51,910 nucleotides of DNA. It comes from Burkholderiales bacterium UBA1834 (GTDB lineage Bacteria; Pseudomonadota; Gammaproteobacteria; Burkholderiales; Burkholderiaceae_C). A model generated the notes under the pieces. It saw nothing but the letters and a program-made list of their open reading frames with translations. It did no database searches and was not told where the DNA came from. A program made the translations under genes and the position numbers. Positions within the stretch are counted from its first letter, which is position 1. Each line of letters opens with the position of its first letter. Shown here piece after piece: positions 42,709-51,689 of the stretch. The stretch lies in NCBI GenBank assembly GCA_002339015.1, contig DDJC01000117.1:1-51910 (forward strand), in the 5' to 3' direction.

Positions 42709-44468
42709 GCATCACGGTGTCCGCGCGCATCCTGCTGGGCTCCCTGGCCCTGGGCAACCCTGAAGACGTGGTGGCCGCCCGGCTGCATGCGCGCCAGGCT
42801 GCCGAGATCCTGGGGCTGGACCGCCAAAGCCAGACACGCTTGGCCACGGCCGTCTCCGAGATCACGCGCAATGCCTTCGCCTACGCCGGCAAGGGGCGGG
42901 CGGATTTCCTGATCGAGGGTACCGCCCCGGCCCACAGCTTCAGTGTGACGGTGGTAGATGAGGGGCCCGGCATCGCTGACCTGGACAGCGTGCTCAGCGG
43001 CCGCCGTGTCTACGCGCCAGGGCGGGGCGCTGGTCTGGTCAGCGCCCGACGCCTGGTCGACGAGTTCGACATCCAGAGCAGCCCCGCCGGCACCACGGTG
43101 CGGCTGGCCCAACGCCTGCCACAGGGCACGCTCGCACGCCTGACACGAGAGGCCCAGATTCAGATCGGCCAGTTGCTGGCCGGTCAGGATGGCACCGATC
43201 CGCTGGCCGTGCTGCACGAACAGAACCGCGAGATTCTGGCGGGCCTGACCGATTTGCAGGAACGCCAGGCCGAGGCCGCGCGACTGAACCAGGAACTGGA
43301 AGAAACCAACCGTGGCGTGGTGGCCCTGTACTCCGAACTGGAGGAAAAGGCCGAGCAGCTGCGCGACGTGAGCGATACCAAGACGCGCTTTCTCTCGCAC
43401 ATGAGCCACGAGTTCCGCACCCCCCTGAACTCCATCCTGGCGCTGACCCGACTGCTGATCGACCGGGTCGATGGCGAGCTCAACGCCGAGCAGGAACGCC
43501 AGGTGCAATACATCCGCAAGTCCGCCCAGGGCCTGCTGGACATGGTCAACGACCTGCTGGACCTGGCCAAGGTGGAGGCCGGCAAGGTCGATGTCAAACC
43601 GGTGGCCTTCAGCGTAGACGGCATCTTCGCCTCGCTGCGCGCCACCCTGCGCCCCCTGCTGACCAACCCGGCCGTGGACCTGCTGTTCGGCGACGTCGAG
43701 CGCCTGCCCGAGATGTTGGCTGACGAGCAGAAGCTGATCCAGATCCTGCGCAATTTCATCAGCAATGCGCTGAAGTTCACCGAGCAGGGCCACGTGCTGG
43801 TCGAGGCCCGCCACGAACCGAAGCGCCACAGCATCGTGTTCTCGGTCAAGGACACCGGCATCGGCATCGCGCCCAACGACCTGGACCGCATCTTTGAAGA
43901 GTTCTCCCAGGTAGATGGCCGCCTGCAGCAGGGCGGCACCGGTCTGGGCCTGCCGTTGACACGCCGCCTGGCGCTGCTGATGGGCGGCGAGGTGCGTGCC
44001 AGCAGCCAGCCGGGCCGGGGCTCCACCTTCGAGCTGGCCCTGCCGGTGCGTTTTGGCCAGGCCTTGAGCGCGCCGGCGCCCTCGCCTGAAGCCCCTCGGG
44101 CAAACCACGTGCTGGTGGTGGATGACGAAGAAGCCTTCCGCTATGTGCTTCGCCACATCGCACAGGATGCCGGCCACGAGGTGCAGGAAGCCCCGGATGG
44201 CGTATCGGCCCTGCAATGCATCCGGGAACGGCGGCCTGATATCATTTTTCTTGATCTGGCCATGCCGCACCTTGATGGCTTCGGTGTCCTGGAGCGACTG
44301 GCACAGTCTCCTGATCTGGCCACCATCCCCGTGGTGGTGTGCACATCGCAGTTGTTGTCGATCGAGCAAAAGCGCCTGTTGGCCAGCGCGCATGCCATCG
44401 TGCTCAAGCACGATGTGTCCCGTGACGGTCTGACAGCGCTGATGCAGGCGGTGATGGCGCGGGATTGA
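42705..44468 (+). CDS. Hybrid histidine kinase with an extra N-terminal RsbT/RsbW-like ATPase
   Basis: This soluble 587-residue protein has four parts. A GHKL domain occupies about 1-135 (N-box EITRNAFAYAGKG, G1 DEGPGI). A coiled coil runs 165-225. The kinase core has phospho-acceptor His235 (FLSHMSHEFRTPLN) and a second ATPase domain (N-box NFISNALKF, DTGIGI, GGTGLGLPLTRRL). A C-terminal receiver has acidic pair 473-474, Asp517 and Lys568. There is no TM segment, so its input is cytoplasmic. Its position after rsbX suggests RsbT or the stressosome is the input. Confidence 0.9.
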   Translation: MSITVSARILLGSLALGNPEDVVAARLHARQAAEILGLDRQSQTRLATAVSEITRNAFAYAGKGRADFLIEGTAPAHSFSVTVVDEGPGIADLDSVLSGRRVYAPGRGAGLVSARRLVDEFDIQSSPAGTTVRLAQRLPQGTLARLTREAQIQIGQLLAGQDGTDPLAVLHEQNREILAGLTDLQERQAEAARLNQELEETNRGVVALYSELEEKAEQLRDVSDTKTRFLSHMSHEFRTPLNSILALTRLLIDRVDGELNAEQERQVQYIRKSAQGLLDMVNDLLDLAKVEAGKVDVKPVAFSVDGIFASLRATLRPLLTNPAVDLLFGDVERLPEMLADEQKLIQILRNFISNALKFTEQGHVLVEARHEPKRHSIVFSVKDTGIGIAPNDLDRIFEEFSQVDGRLQQGGTGLGLPLTRRLALLMGGEVRASSQPGRGSTFELALPVRFGQALSAPAPSPEAPRANHVLVVDDEEAFRYVLRHIAQDAGHEVQEAPDGVSALQCIRERRPDIIFLDLAMPHLDGFGVLERLAQSPDLATIPVVVCTSQLLSIEQKRLLASAHAIVLKHDVSRDGLTALMQAVMARD

Positions 44469-44483
44469 CCCCTCAAGGAGCGG

Positions 44484-46139
44484 ATGATGACCCTCGGCTC
44501 GCCTTCCACCATCCTCAATGTCGATGACACGGAAGTGGCGCGGTATACCAAGAACCGCACGCTCACGCACGCCGGCTTCAAGGTGATGGATGCGGTCAGC
44601 GGTGGGCAGGCGCTGGAGATGGTCGAGTCCATCCGCCCTGATCTGGTGCTGCTGGATGTGCGCCTGCCCGACATCAACGGCATCGAGGTGTGCCGCATCA
44701 TCAAGGCCCGCTGGCCCAGTACCGTGGTGCTGCAGACCTCCGCCACCTTCACCAGCGCCAGCGACCGCGCGCGCGGCCTGGAGGGCGGCGCCGACGCCTA
44801 CTTGATCCAGCCGATCGATCCCGAAGAGCTGGTGGCCTCTGTCAAGGCGCTGCTGCGGCTGCGGGCAGCCGAGGAATCCATGCGCCAGCTCAACGCCACG
44901 CTGGAGCAGCGCATCGAGGAGCGTACCCGCGACCTGCACGAGGCCAACCTCCGCCTGCGCGAACAGATCGAGCAGCGCGAACGCGCCGAGGCCGCGCTGG
45001 TGCAGGCCCAGAAGATGGAGGCGGTGGGCCAGTTGGCCAGCACCATGGCCCACGATTTCAACAACATCCTGGCCTCGCTGGTGGGCTACCTGTACATCAT
45101 CCGTCGCCAGTCGCCCGATCCGCGCCTGCATGATCTGGTGGACAAGGCCGTGCGTGCCACCGACCGCGGCAAGCGCCTGACCTCGCGCGTGCTGACCTTC
45201 TCGCGTCAAGGCGAGGGCAATGTCACGGCGTTGGACCTGAGCGCCACGCTGGCCGGTATGCAGGAATGGCTGGCACAGACGGTGGGCCCGTCCATCAAAA
45301 TCGCCATCCCTGCCGAGGGTGAGCGGCACGCTGCCCTGGTCGATTTGAGCCAGTTCGAGCTGGCCCTGCTCAACCTGGTGATCAATGCGCGCGACGCCAT
45401 GCCGCGCGGCGGTCTCATCGACATCGGCCTGCGCCAGGCCAGCGTCGCCAGCGACGAGGGCGAGCTCAAGGCTGGCGATTACGTGATCGTTTCCGTCAAG
45501 GATTCCGGCATGGGCATGCCCGCCAACGTGGCCGCCCGAGCCTTCGACCCTTTCTTCACCACCAAGCCGGCCGGGCGTGGCACCGGGCTGGGCCTGGCCC
45601 AGGTGATCAACTTTGCGCAGCAATCCCAGGGTATCGCGCGCATCGACTCTGAACCCGGCCAGGGCACCTGTGTCTCGCTGTGGCTGGCTGCGGCGCCCCA
45701 CGGTGCAGACCTTGAGGCGTTGCACGCCCCCCTGATGATGGCTCCTGCACACGACCAGCCCGGCGGCGGCGAGCGGGTGCTGCTGGTGGACGACGACGAG
45801 GACGTGCGCAACACCGTCTCGCAGATGCTGAGCGATGCGGATTACCGTGTCACTTCGGCCGCATCGGGCATGGAGGCGCTGGACATGATCCGCCTGGACG
45901 TGCCCGACGTGCTGGTGCTGGACATTGCCATGCCGGGCATCAGCGGCCTGAACGTGGCCCGCGATGCCCGCCAGGCCACCCCGGACCTGCCCATCGTGTT
46001 CATCAGCGGCCACGCCCATCGCGAGGCCATCGACGCCGCGCAACTGAACGATGCACAGCTGGTGCGCAAGCCTTTCCAGAGCCAGGAGCTGAACGCGGCA
46101 ATCCGCCGCTGCCTGGATCGCCGCCCGCTGTCATATTGA
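44484..46139 (+). CDS. Receiver-histidine kinase-receiver hybrid, last gene of the stressosome operon
   Basis: This soluble 551-residue protein has receiver 1 (about 8-125; Asp58 in LVLLDVRLPD, but the conserved Lys is Gln109 in LIQP), a coiled coil (about 128-175), and HisKA with His190 (TMAHDFNNIL). The ATPase domain (ELALLNLVINARDAMPRGG, GRGTGLGLAQV) and a second receiver (VLLVDDDEDV, VLDIAMPG, RKPF) follow. It could be phosphorylated by the upstream hybrid kinase. No DNA-binding or enzymatic output domain is present, so the final output lies elsewhere. AAGGAG precedes the ATGATG start. Confidence 0.9.
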   Translation: MMTLGSPSTILNVDDTEVARYTKNRTLTHAGFKVMDAVSGGQALEMVESIRPDLVLLDVRLPDINGIEVCRIIKARWPSTVVLQTSATFTSASDRARGLEGGADAYLIQPIDPEELVASVKALLRLRAAEESMRQLNATLEQRIEERTRDLHEANLRLREQIEQRERAEAALVQAQKMEAVGQLASTMAHDFNNILASLVGYLYIIRRQSPDPRLHDLVDKAVRATDRGKRLTSRVLTFSRQGEGNVTALDLSATLAGMQEWLAQTVGPSIKIAIPAEGERHAALVDLSQFELALLNLVINARDAMPRGGLIDIGLRQASVASDEGELKAGDYVIVSVKDSGMGMPANVAARAFDPFFTTKPAGRGTGLGLAQVINFAQQSQGIARIDSEPGQGTCVSLWLAAAPHGADLEALHAPLMMAPAHDQPGGGERVLLVDDDEDVRNTVSQMLSDADYRVTSAASGMEALDMIRLDVPDVLVLDIAMPGISGLNVARDARQATPDLPIVFISGHAHREAIDAAQLNDAQLVRKPFQSQELNAAIRRCLDRRPLSY

Positions 46140-46343
46140 CGTGCAGGCCGCGTCTGGCGTATCCGGCCGGTGCCTGCAAGCACCCCGCATGACAGCACGG
46201 ACGCCTGCGCGACACACAGGCTGAAAGACCACGGCAGCGGGCCGGCTGATCTCATGGAAGTCAGGGATTCGCAGGCGATGGGGCACCGGCACAATGGGGC
46301 TGACGCCCCGCCTCGTCCGAGGCGGGCCAGCCTCCGGTCACCC

Positions 46344-47447
46344 ATGAGCATCACCGCGCACAGGCCCTCGCATCGGCCATTGCAAAGCCTGCACTTCCCC
46401 GTCCAGTACGTGGAGATCACCGAATCGCTGCTGCGCGCGCGGGGCGGTGACGTGGCCAGCGTGCGCCGGCTGTGCGGGCTGCCGCCGCTGGGCGACAGCG
46501 CTGCACCCCAGCCTGATCGCATCGATGGCCTGCAGTTGCAAAGGGCCATGGAGATCACGCGCGACCACTGTCTGCCGGGGCAGCCTATCTCGCTGCAGGT
46601 GCTGGCGCACTTTCCACTGACGGCGCATGGCATGCTGGGCATGCTGACCATCGCCTGCGGCACCCTGGACGAGGCCCTGGACGCGGCGCTGCAGTACCAC
46701 GCCCTGGTGATGCCCGTGTTCGACATGCGCCGAGAGCTTCAGCCCGATGGCGGCGCCACCGTGGTGATCGAGCAGCGCGCCGATTTCGCGCCCTTCAACG
46801 AAGGGCTGGCCGAACTGGTGGTGGGCACCTTCCGCAACATCGCGCCCTACACCACGGCCACCAGGCTGCTCACCGAGGTGAGCTTCCCGCACGCACCGCC
46901 GCAGGCCGGGCAACTGGCCGATTACGAGCGCTTCTTCCAGGCGCCGGTGCGTTTCAATGCACCCTACCTGGGCTTCAGCTTGTCGGCCGAGGCGCTGCGC
47001 AGCCCCTTGAGCACCGGCAACCGCGCCACGCGCGACAGCCTGGAGGCCTTGCTGCGCCGGCAGACGCCCGAGGGCGCACCGCGTGCCACGCCCGTGACGC
47101 AGCGTGTCAAGCAGGTGGTGGGCGACGGCATGCGCAAAGGCGCCATGCCCCCCGCCATGCGCGTGGCCGACCGGCTGGCCATGTCGCAGCGCACCCTGAG
47201 CCGGCACCTGCAGGACGAAGGCACGACGCTGTCACGTATCGTGGAGCAGGTGCGTATCGAACACGCCGAGCGCCTGCTGCTGGGCAGCCGCCGGCCGGTG
47301 CAGGAGGTGGCGCGGCAGGTGGGCTTCGCGGACGCATCGAGCTTCTCGCGGGCCTTTCGCCGGGCAACGGGGCTCACGCCGATGGCGCTGCGCGAGCAAC
47401 GCGCCAACGCTTCGGCCACCGTCACCGCCGAGCGCGATCACTGCTGA
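46344..47447 (+). CDS. AraC family transcriptional regulator
   Basis: This 367-residue regulator has an N-terminal ligand domain of the arabinose-binding-like type (about 20-200) and a C-terminal AraC DNA-binding domain (about 260-350: AMRVADRLAMSQRTLSRHLQ ... VQEVARQVGFADASSFSRAFRRATGLTPM). It follows the stressosome genes by about 200 bp and has its own start. No operator is evident. The short upstream in-frame extension to 46170 lacks family features. Confidence 0.87.
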   Translation: MSITAHRPSHRPLQSLHFPVQYVEITESLLRARGGDVASVRRLCGLPPLGDSAAPQPDRIDGLQLQRAMEITRDHCLPGQPISLQVLAHFPLTAHGMLGMLTIACGTLDEALDAALQYHALVMPVFDMRRELQPDGGATVVIEQRADFAPFNEGLAELVVGTFRNIAPYTTATRLLTEVSFPHAPPQAGQLADYERFFQAPVRFNAPYLGFSLSAEALRSPLSTGNRATRDSLEALLRRQTPEGAPRATPVTQRVKQVVGDGMRKGAMPPAMRVADRLAMSQRTLSRHLQDEGTTLSRIVEQVRIEHAERLLLGSRRPVQEVARQVGFADASSFSRAFRRATGLTPMALREQRANASATVTAERDHC

Positions 47448-47532
47448 AGGCGCCGCTCAGGGAAAGCGCGCCAGATCCACGCACGCAGCCTTCGCACGCT
47501 GCGTCGTACCGGGGCCTCAAGCGCATGCGTTG

Positions 47533-47634
47533 CCACTTCGCGCAGCCCTGGGCTATGCGGACACGCCAAGCTTCGTTCGGGCATTCAAGGCCATGGCCGG
47601 CGTCACGCCCGGGCGCTATGCCGGGCAAGGCTGA
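47533..47634 (+). pseudogene. Relic of the C-terminal end of another AraC-type regulator
   Basis: Between the AraC gene and the PF10118 gene, one frame reads ALGYADTPSFVRAFKAMAGV then TPGRYAGQG and a stop at 47632-47634. This is the last helix-turn-helix and end of an AraC/XylS protein (compare LGFxDxSSFxRAFKRxxGxTP). Upstream the frame is short and does not continue the domain. It has no start. It differs from the intact AraC 3' end, so it is probably the tail of a lost neighbour. Confidence 0.7.
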
Positions 47635-47637
47635 GGC

Positions 47638-48534
47638 TCAGCGCGCCAGCCCGTTCAGCGCATCCGACGCCACGACAGGATCGCCCGTACGCTCGAAGGC
47701 CTCCGTCCACGCCTCATAGGACCTCATCTCCTTGTGCTGCCACGGGTGGAAGCCCGGCTTGTAGTAGGTCAGGTAGTAGCCCAGCGCAGGCAGGAAGACA
47801 CCGCCCGGCTTGTACATCCACCACAGGCCCCTGGCCCACAGTCCGAGGCGCCTGAAGAAGCCGAAGCCATCGGCCTTGAACATCTGGTTCATGGTCCACA
47901 TCACGCCGATGGGGTACTCGATGCTGAAGTACACCAGGCCGGCCACGCGCTGCAGGTAGCCCACCTTGGCCACCTTCTGCAGCACGTCGAAGGCCACGGC
48001 CTTGTGCTCCACTTCTTCGATGGAGTGCCACGCATACATGGCGCGTACCCTCGGATCGAAGGGGTCGACGATCTCGCGGCGCTCCATGAAGGTGGTGCAC
48101 ATCATGGCCGTCAGATGCTCGGCCGCGGCCGTGTAGGCCAGGTTGAAGGACTTGGGCCACCACTTGAGCTGCCAGCGGAACTTGGCGTCCAGCATGCGCT
48201 CCAGACGGGGCACGTTGATGCCCTGCGTCTCCAGCAGCTTGTTGAACTGGATGTGCACCATGCCGTGCTGTGCTTCCTGGCGGATGAAATCGCGCGCCTC
48301 CTCCTGCAGCTGCGGATCGGTGATCTGCTCGCGGTAGTTGCGCACCGTGCTGATGAAGTAGCGCTCGCCCACCGGGAAGGTGATGGACATGGCATCGAAC
48401 AGGCGCGTCTTGAACGGGTCACCGCCGTTCCAGAAGCGCGGGATGCCGCTGTTCAACCTGAAATCCAGCTTTTCGCGCGGCTGGATGGGGCGGCGGTCAT
48501 GGGTGCCGCCGTCGAGGATGCTGTCCTGGCTCAT
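47638..48534 (-). CDS. PF10118 metal-dependent hydrolase family protein
   Basis: This protein of about 298 residues belongs to the family annotated as metal-dependent hydrolases. It contains paired Glu/His motifs that resemble ferritin-like di-metal ligands: EAQHGMVHIQFN, AEHLTAMM and HSIEEVEHKAVAFDVL. An opening FPVGERYFI and a C-terminal FHPWQH are conserved as I recall. The reaction is unknown. Homologues often lie near fatty-acid or sterol-related genes. The ATG at 48534 is preferred to a start at 48603. Confidence 0.82.
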   Translation of the reverse strand: MSQDSILDGGTHDRRPIQPREKLDFRLNSGIPRFWNGGDPFKTRLFDAMSITFPVGERYFISTVRNYREQITDPQLQEEARDFIRQEAQHGMVHIQFNKLLETQGINVPRLERMLDAKFRWQLKWWPKSFNLAYTAAAEHLTAMMCTTFMERREIVDPFDPRVRAMYAWHSIEEVEHKAVAFDVLQKVAKVGYLQRVAGLVYFSIEYPIGVMWTMNQMFKADGFGFFRRLGLWARGLWWMYKPGGVFLPALGYYLTYYKPGFHPWQHKEMRSYEAWTEAFERTGDPVVASDALNGLAR

Positions 48535-48632
48535 GGTCTTCTCCGGTTGCATGGGCGAGCGACACCACCGGCCGGGCCCGAAGGCCCCGGCGCGTCGGCA
48601 CACAAAGCTCGCGTAGGTTGAAGAAAAAGGGC

Positions 48633-49085
48633 TTACAAGCCCGGCAGCACACCGAAGGACAGCGCCGTGTAGCCCAGGGCCACCGCCAGCAGCAAGGCCA
48701 TGCCGGCCCAGTCGCCCGTGGTCAGGCCGGCGCCCTCGCGCCCTTCGTCCCAGCGTGCCCGCGCCACCTCACGGTGGATCAGGAACAGCGGAACGAAAGT
48801 GCTCACGCCGATCAGCACGGACCCCGCCACATACCACCACACGCCGCGCACGCCCAGGCGGCGTGCCTCGGTCAGCATCCACAGCCAGACGGCCATGCAC
48901 AGCATGATGATGTCGACGCCGATGAAGCGGCTGGCCGGATTGACCAGGGTGTCCTGCCAGAACTGCACGTTGGCCTGCACCACGCCCAGCGGCAGGTAGC
49001 TCAAGGCATGCCCCCAGGTGCCGACCAGTGCCAACAGCGCCATCAGGGCGTAGACCAGGCACAGCAGTTTCTGTTTGGCGCTCAC
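48633..49085 (-). CDS. DUF2834-like integral membrane protein
   Basis: This membrane protein of about 150 residues has four hydrophobic helices. The motif FWQDTLVNPASRFIGVDIIM, then LWMLTEARRLGVRGVWWYVAG and FVPLFLIHRE, resembles DUF2834 proteins. A GTG start at 49085 with GAGGAG about eight bases upstream is chosen over an ATG at 49109 that lies before the ribosome site. It follows the same orientation as the PF10118 gene. Function unknown. Confidence 0.7.
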   Translation of the reverse strand: MSAKQKLLCLVYALMALLALVGTWGHALSYLPLGVVQANVQFWQDTLVNPASRFIGVDIIMLCMAVWLWMLTEARRLGVRGVWWYVAGSVLIGVSTFVPLFLIHREVARARWDEGREGAGLTTGDWAGMALLLAVALGYTALSFGVLPGL

Positions 49086-49176
49086 GGTTTGCACTCCTCG
49101 GTGAAACACACCGGTGTTGTCATGCTGGCGATTGAATCAAAAGCGGCTGGGCATGGGCGGCCAGCCCTGTGCCGAT

Positions 49177-49458
49177 TCAGCCAATGTGGGCCAGGCTCGG
49201 TGCCTCGCCCGGTGCATCAGCCTCCCAAGCAAAGCGCTGGCACACGCGCCCGTCCACCTCCAGTGTGCCGGTGAACATCTCGTACGGCCGCACCCACAAG
49301 GCGCCTTCGCCGTACAGCGGGCGATAGACCACCACGGGCTCGAAGGTCTCGCTGTGGCGGGCCACGCCGTAAGCCTGGTACAGCTGCCCCTTGTAGTGGC
49401 GGTACAACCCGGCACGCAGGCTGGGCAGGGGCGGAACAGGGCGGGCGTCATCACTCAT
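49177..49458 (-). CDS. DUF1653 domain protein
   Basis: This protein of about 93 residues has the DUF1653 pattern LRAGLYRHYKGQLYQAYGVA then RHSETFEPVVVYRPLYGEG and ALWVRPYEMFTGTLEVDG. These small beta-rich proteins are widespread and uncharacterised. MSDDARP at 49458 is the likely start; MIQDMS at 49470 is possible. Confidence 0.85.
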   Translation of the reverse strand: MSDDARPVPPLPSLRAGLYRHYKGQLYQAYGVARHSETFEPVVVYRPLYGEGALWVRPYEMFTGTLEVDGRVCQRFAWEADAPGEAPSLAHIG

Positions 49459-49650
49459 GTCCTGAATCATAGGTGGGCGCACGCAGACCGTGCACGCCAG
49501 CCCCTGAAATGTTCTGCGCGGCGGAATGCACCGTGTCGACTCAGGGACGATCCGGATGCGCAAGGGCCGGCACGTCGATTACACCGGAAATGCAATATTC
49601 AAAACGCACCGCCGCACCACATCGACGTCCCCCTGGAAGCGCTTCATCCC

Positions 49651-51408
49651 ATGTCCGACGCATCGCCATTTCACCCCTCGCATCCCAACCCCCAGGCCCC
49701 GCACCTGGCGCACTGGCCTGCGCGCCTGCCGCGATCCATCACCGTGCCCGAGACCACGCTGTGGCACAACGTGTCGGTGTCCGCAGCGCGCTACCCGGAC
49801 AAGCCGGCCTACCTGTTCATGGGCCAGGCCCTGACCTATGCCGAACTCAAGCGTCGTGCACAGGCGCTGGCCGGCTGGCTGCAGCATGACGCCGGCGTGC
49901 GCCCCGGCGACCGCGTGCTGCTGTACACGCAGAACTGCCCGCAGTATGTGATCGCCTACAACGCCATCCTGCGCGCGCAGGGCGTGGTGGTGCCAGTCAA
50001 CCCGATGAACAAGGCCGAGGAGTTCAAGCACTACATCACCGATGCGCAGGCCCGCGTGGCGATCTGCACCGCCGATCTGGCCAGCATCGTGGCGGAGGCC
50101 AACCAGGCCGTGCCGCCGGCCGAGCGCCTGCAGCAGGTGCTGGTGTCGCGCTATGCGGACCAGATGCCGGCCGAAGACGACACCAGCCTCAACGCGCCGG
50201 CAGCGCTGCTGCAGTGGCTGCGCGCCGAGCACGCACTGCCCGAGGGCTTTACCCGCTGGACGGATGCCCTGGCGCTCAAGCGCCTTCCCGCGCCCTACCT
50301 GGGCCACCCGGACGACCTGGCCCTGCTGCCCTACACCTCGGGCACCACCGGACTGCCCAAGGGCTGCATGCACACGCACCGCTCGCTGATGCACAACGCC
50401 ATCGCGGGCGGGCTGTGGGGCCAATCCACCGCCGACAGCGTGGTGCTGGGCGTGGTGCCGCTGTTCCACATCACCGGCATGCTGTATGGCGTGCTGGGCC
50501 CGATCGTCAACGGCGCCACCGTGGCCCTGATGCCGCGCTGGGACCGTGAACTGGCCGGCACGCTGATCTCGCGGCTGAAGGTCACGCACTGGACCTGCAT
50601 CCCCACGATGATCATGGACCTGTTCAACAGCCCGAACTACAAACACTTCGACCTGTCCAGCCTGTACTACCTGAGCGGCGGCGGTGCGGCCATGCCCGAG
50701 GCGGTGGCGCAACGCCTGAAGGCCGAGTTCGGCCTGACCTTCTGCGAAGGTTATGGCCTGACGGAAACCGCAGCGCCGACGCACGCCAACCCGCCCGAGC
50801 GCGCCAAGCTGCAGTGCCTGGGCATGCCCATGTTCGGCACCGATGCCCGCGTGATCGACCCGGCCACGCTGCAGGAGCTGCCCCAGGGTGAAGTGGGCGA
50901 GATCGTGAGCCACGGCCCCATGGTGTTCCAGGGCTACTGGCGCCACCCGGAAGCCACCGCCGCGGCCTTCATCGAGATCGACGGCAAGCGCTTCTTCCGA
51001 ACGGGCGATCTGGGCCGCATGGACGACGAAGGCTACTTCTTCATCACCGATCGATTGAAGCGCATGATCAATGCCAGCGGCTTCAAGGTGTGGCCCTCCG
51101 AAGTGGAGATGCTGCTGTACAAGCACCCCGCCGTGCAGGAGGCCTGCGTGATCTCCGCCCATGACGACTACCGCGGCGAGACGGTGAAAGCCGTGGTCGT
51201 ACTGCGGCCCGAGGCGCGCGGCACCGTGACCGAGCAGCAGATCATCGACTGGGCGCGTGAGCAGATGGCCGTCTACAAGTACCCGCGCATCGTGCAGTTC
51301 AGCGAGGCGCTGCCCAAGTCGGGCGCGGGCAAGGTGCTGTGGCGCGTGCTGCAGGAGCAGGAATCCTCGCAGGCCCAGGCCTCCGCCAAAGAACCGGCCA
51401 AAGCCTGA
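49651..51408 (+). CDS. Long-chain acyl-CoA synthetase (AMP-forming)
   Basis: This 585-residue member of the adenylate-forming family activates fatty acids to acyl-CoA. Seen: AMP-binding P-loop LPYTSGTTGLPKG (about 230-243), PLFHITGM, the GYGLTE motif, FRTGDLG, the hinge DRLKRMINASGFKVWPSEVE and the C-terminal catalytic Lys region LPKSGAGKVLWR. The ATG at 51651-minus-2000 region is not used; translation begins at 49651 (MSDASPF). It stands alone before leuA. It could supply the acyl-CoA degradation genes elsewhere in the window. Confidence 0.9.
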   Translation: MSDASPFHPSHPNPQAPHLAHWPARLPRSITVPETTLWHNVSVSAARYPDKPAYLFMGQALTYAELKRRAQALAGWLQHDAGVRPGDRVLLYTQNCPQYVIAYNAILRAQGVVVPVNPMNKAEEFKHYITDAQARVAICTADLASIVAEANQAVPPAERLQQVLVSRYADQMPAEDDTSLNAPAALLQWLRAEHALPEGFTRWTDALALKRLPAPYLGHPDDLALLPYTSGTTGLPKGCMHTHRSLMHNAIAGGLWGQSTADSVVLGVVPLFHITGMLYGVLGPIVNGATVALMPRWDRELAGTLISRLKVTHWTCIPTMIMDLFNSPNYKHFDLSSLYYLSGGGAAMPEAVAQRLKAEFGLTFCEGYGLTETAAPTHANPPERAKLQCLGMPMFGTDARVIDPATLQELPQGEVGEIVSHGPMVFQGYWRHPEATAAAFIEIDGKRFFRTGDLGRMDDEGYFFITDRLKRMINASGFKVWPSEVEMLLYKHPAVQEACVISAHDDYRGETVKAVVVLRPEARGTVTEQQIIDWAREQMAVYKYPRIVQFSEALPKSGAGKVLWRVLQEQESSQAQASAKEPAKA

Positions 51409-51509
51409 TGCCGATCCGCTGTGGCCAGCGCTGTGTGCGGCAGCGCAGCATTCCATTCAGGTGGCGTCGTTCACGTTGCCAGCTGAGACAAATCTGAATG
51501 CCCTGCCGG

Positions 51510-51539
51510 TTGACAGCCTTCGAGCAACGACCGCATACT
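51510..51539 (+). promoter_or_regulatory. Putative promoter of the leuA leader
   Basis: TTGACA (51510-51515) and CATACT (51534-51539) are separated by 18 bp. The first hexamer is perfect, the second weaker. A transcript would begin about 51546, where the leader peptide's ATG is, suggesting a leaderless leader ORF. Inferred from spacing only. Confidence 0.55.
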
Positions 51540-51545
51540 GCACCC

Positions 51546-51629
51546 ATGTCGTCGCAAGCACTGTTCACCGCCATGAACCTACTAGGCACCCCGCCCTCGG
51601 CTGGGAGCGCCTGCTGCTTGCGCGCATAG
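51546..51629 (+). CDS. Leucine leader peptide (27 aa) of the leuA attenuator
   Basis: This short frame runs MSSQALFTAMNLLGTPPSAG ... to TAG at 51627-51629. It has two adjacent CTA leucine codons (Leu12-Leu13), a codon that is scarce in the GC-rich genes around it. The frame stops just before two hairpins and the leuA start. Ribosome stalling at the CTA pair when leucyl-tRNA is low would prevent the terminator at 51658 from forming. It is too short and too leucine-poor elsewhere for certainty. Confidence 0.55.
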   Translation: MSSQALFTAMNLLGTPPSAGSACCLRA

Positions 51630-51651
51630 CCTGACACCCACCCTGTCAGGC
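51629..51651 (+). promoter_or_regulatory. Hairpin between leader peptide and terminator
   Basis: GCCTGACA (51629-51636), a loop CCCACCC and TGTCAGGC (51644-51651) form a perfect 8-bp stem directly after the leader peptide's stop codon. In an attenuator it would be the pause or 1:2/2:3 stem that competes with the terminator stem. The alternative pairing was not computed. Confidence 0.6.
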
Positions 51652-51657
51652 CAACAA

Positions 51658-51689
51658 CCCCGGCTCGAGGTCGCCTCCGCCGGGGTTTT
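51658..51689 (+). terminator. Rho-independent terminator (attenuator) upstream of leuA
   Basis: CCCCGGC (51658-51664) pairs with GCCGGGG (51679-51685) around a 14-base loop. TTTTCATTT follows immediately. The terminator lies 104 bp before the leuA ATG in the same direction, so it must be suppressed for leuA to be expressed, the mark of attenuation. Confidence 0.8.

Noticed and set aside
42642..46043. Minus-strand open frame of 1133 codons opposite the stressosome kinases
   Set aside because: Antisense shadow of high-GC genes. Composition is repetitive (His, Gln, Gly, Arg) and no domain is visible.
49579..51456. Minus-strand open frame of 625 codons opposite the acyl-CoA synthetase
   Set aside because: Antisense shadow. 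The plus strand has full adenylate-forming motifs.
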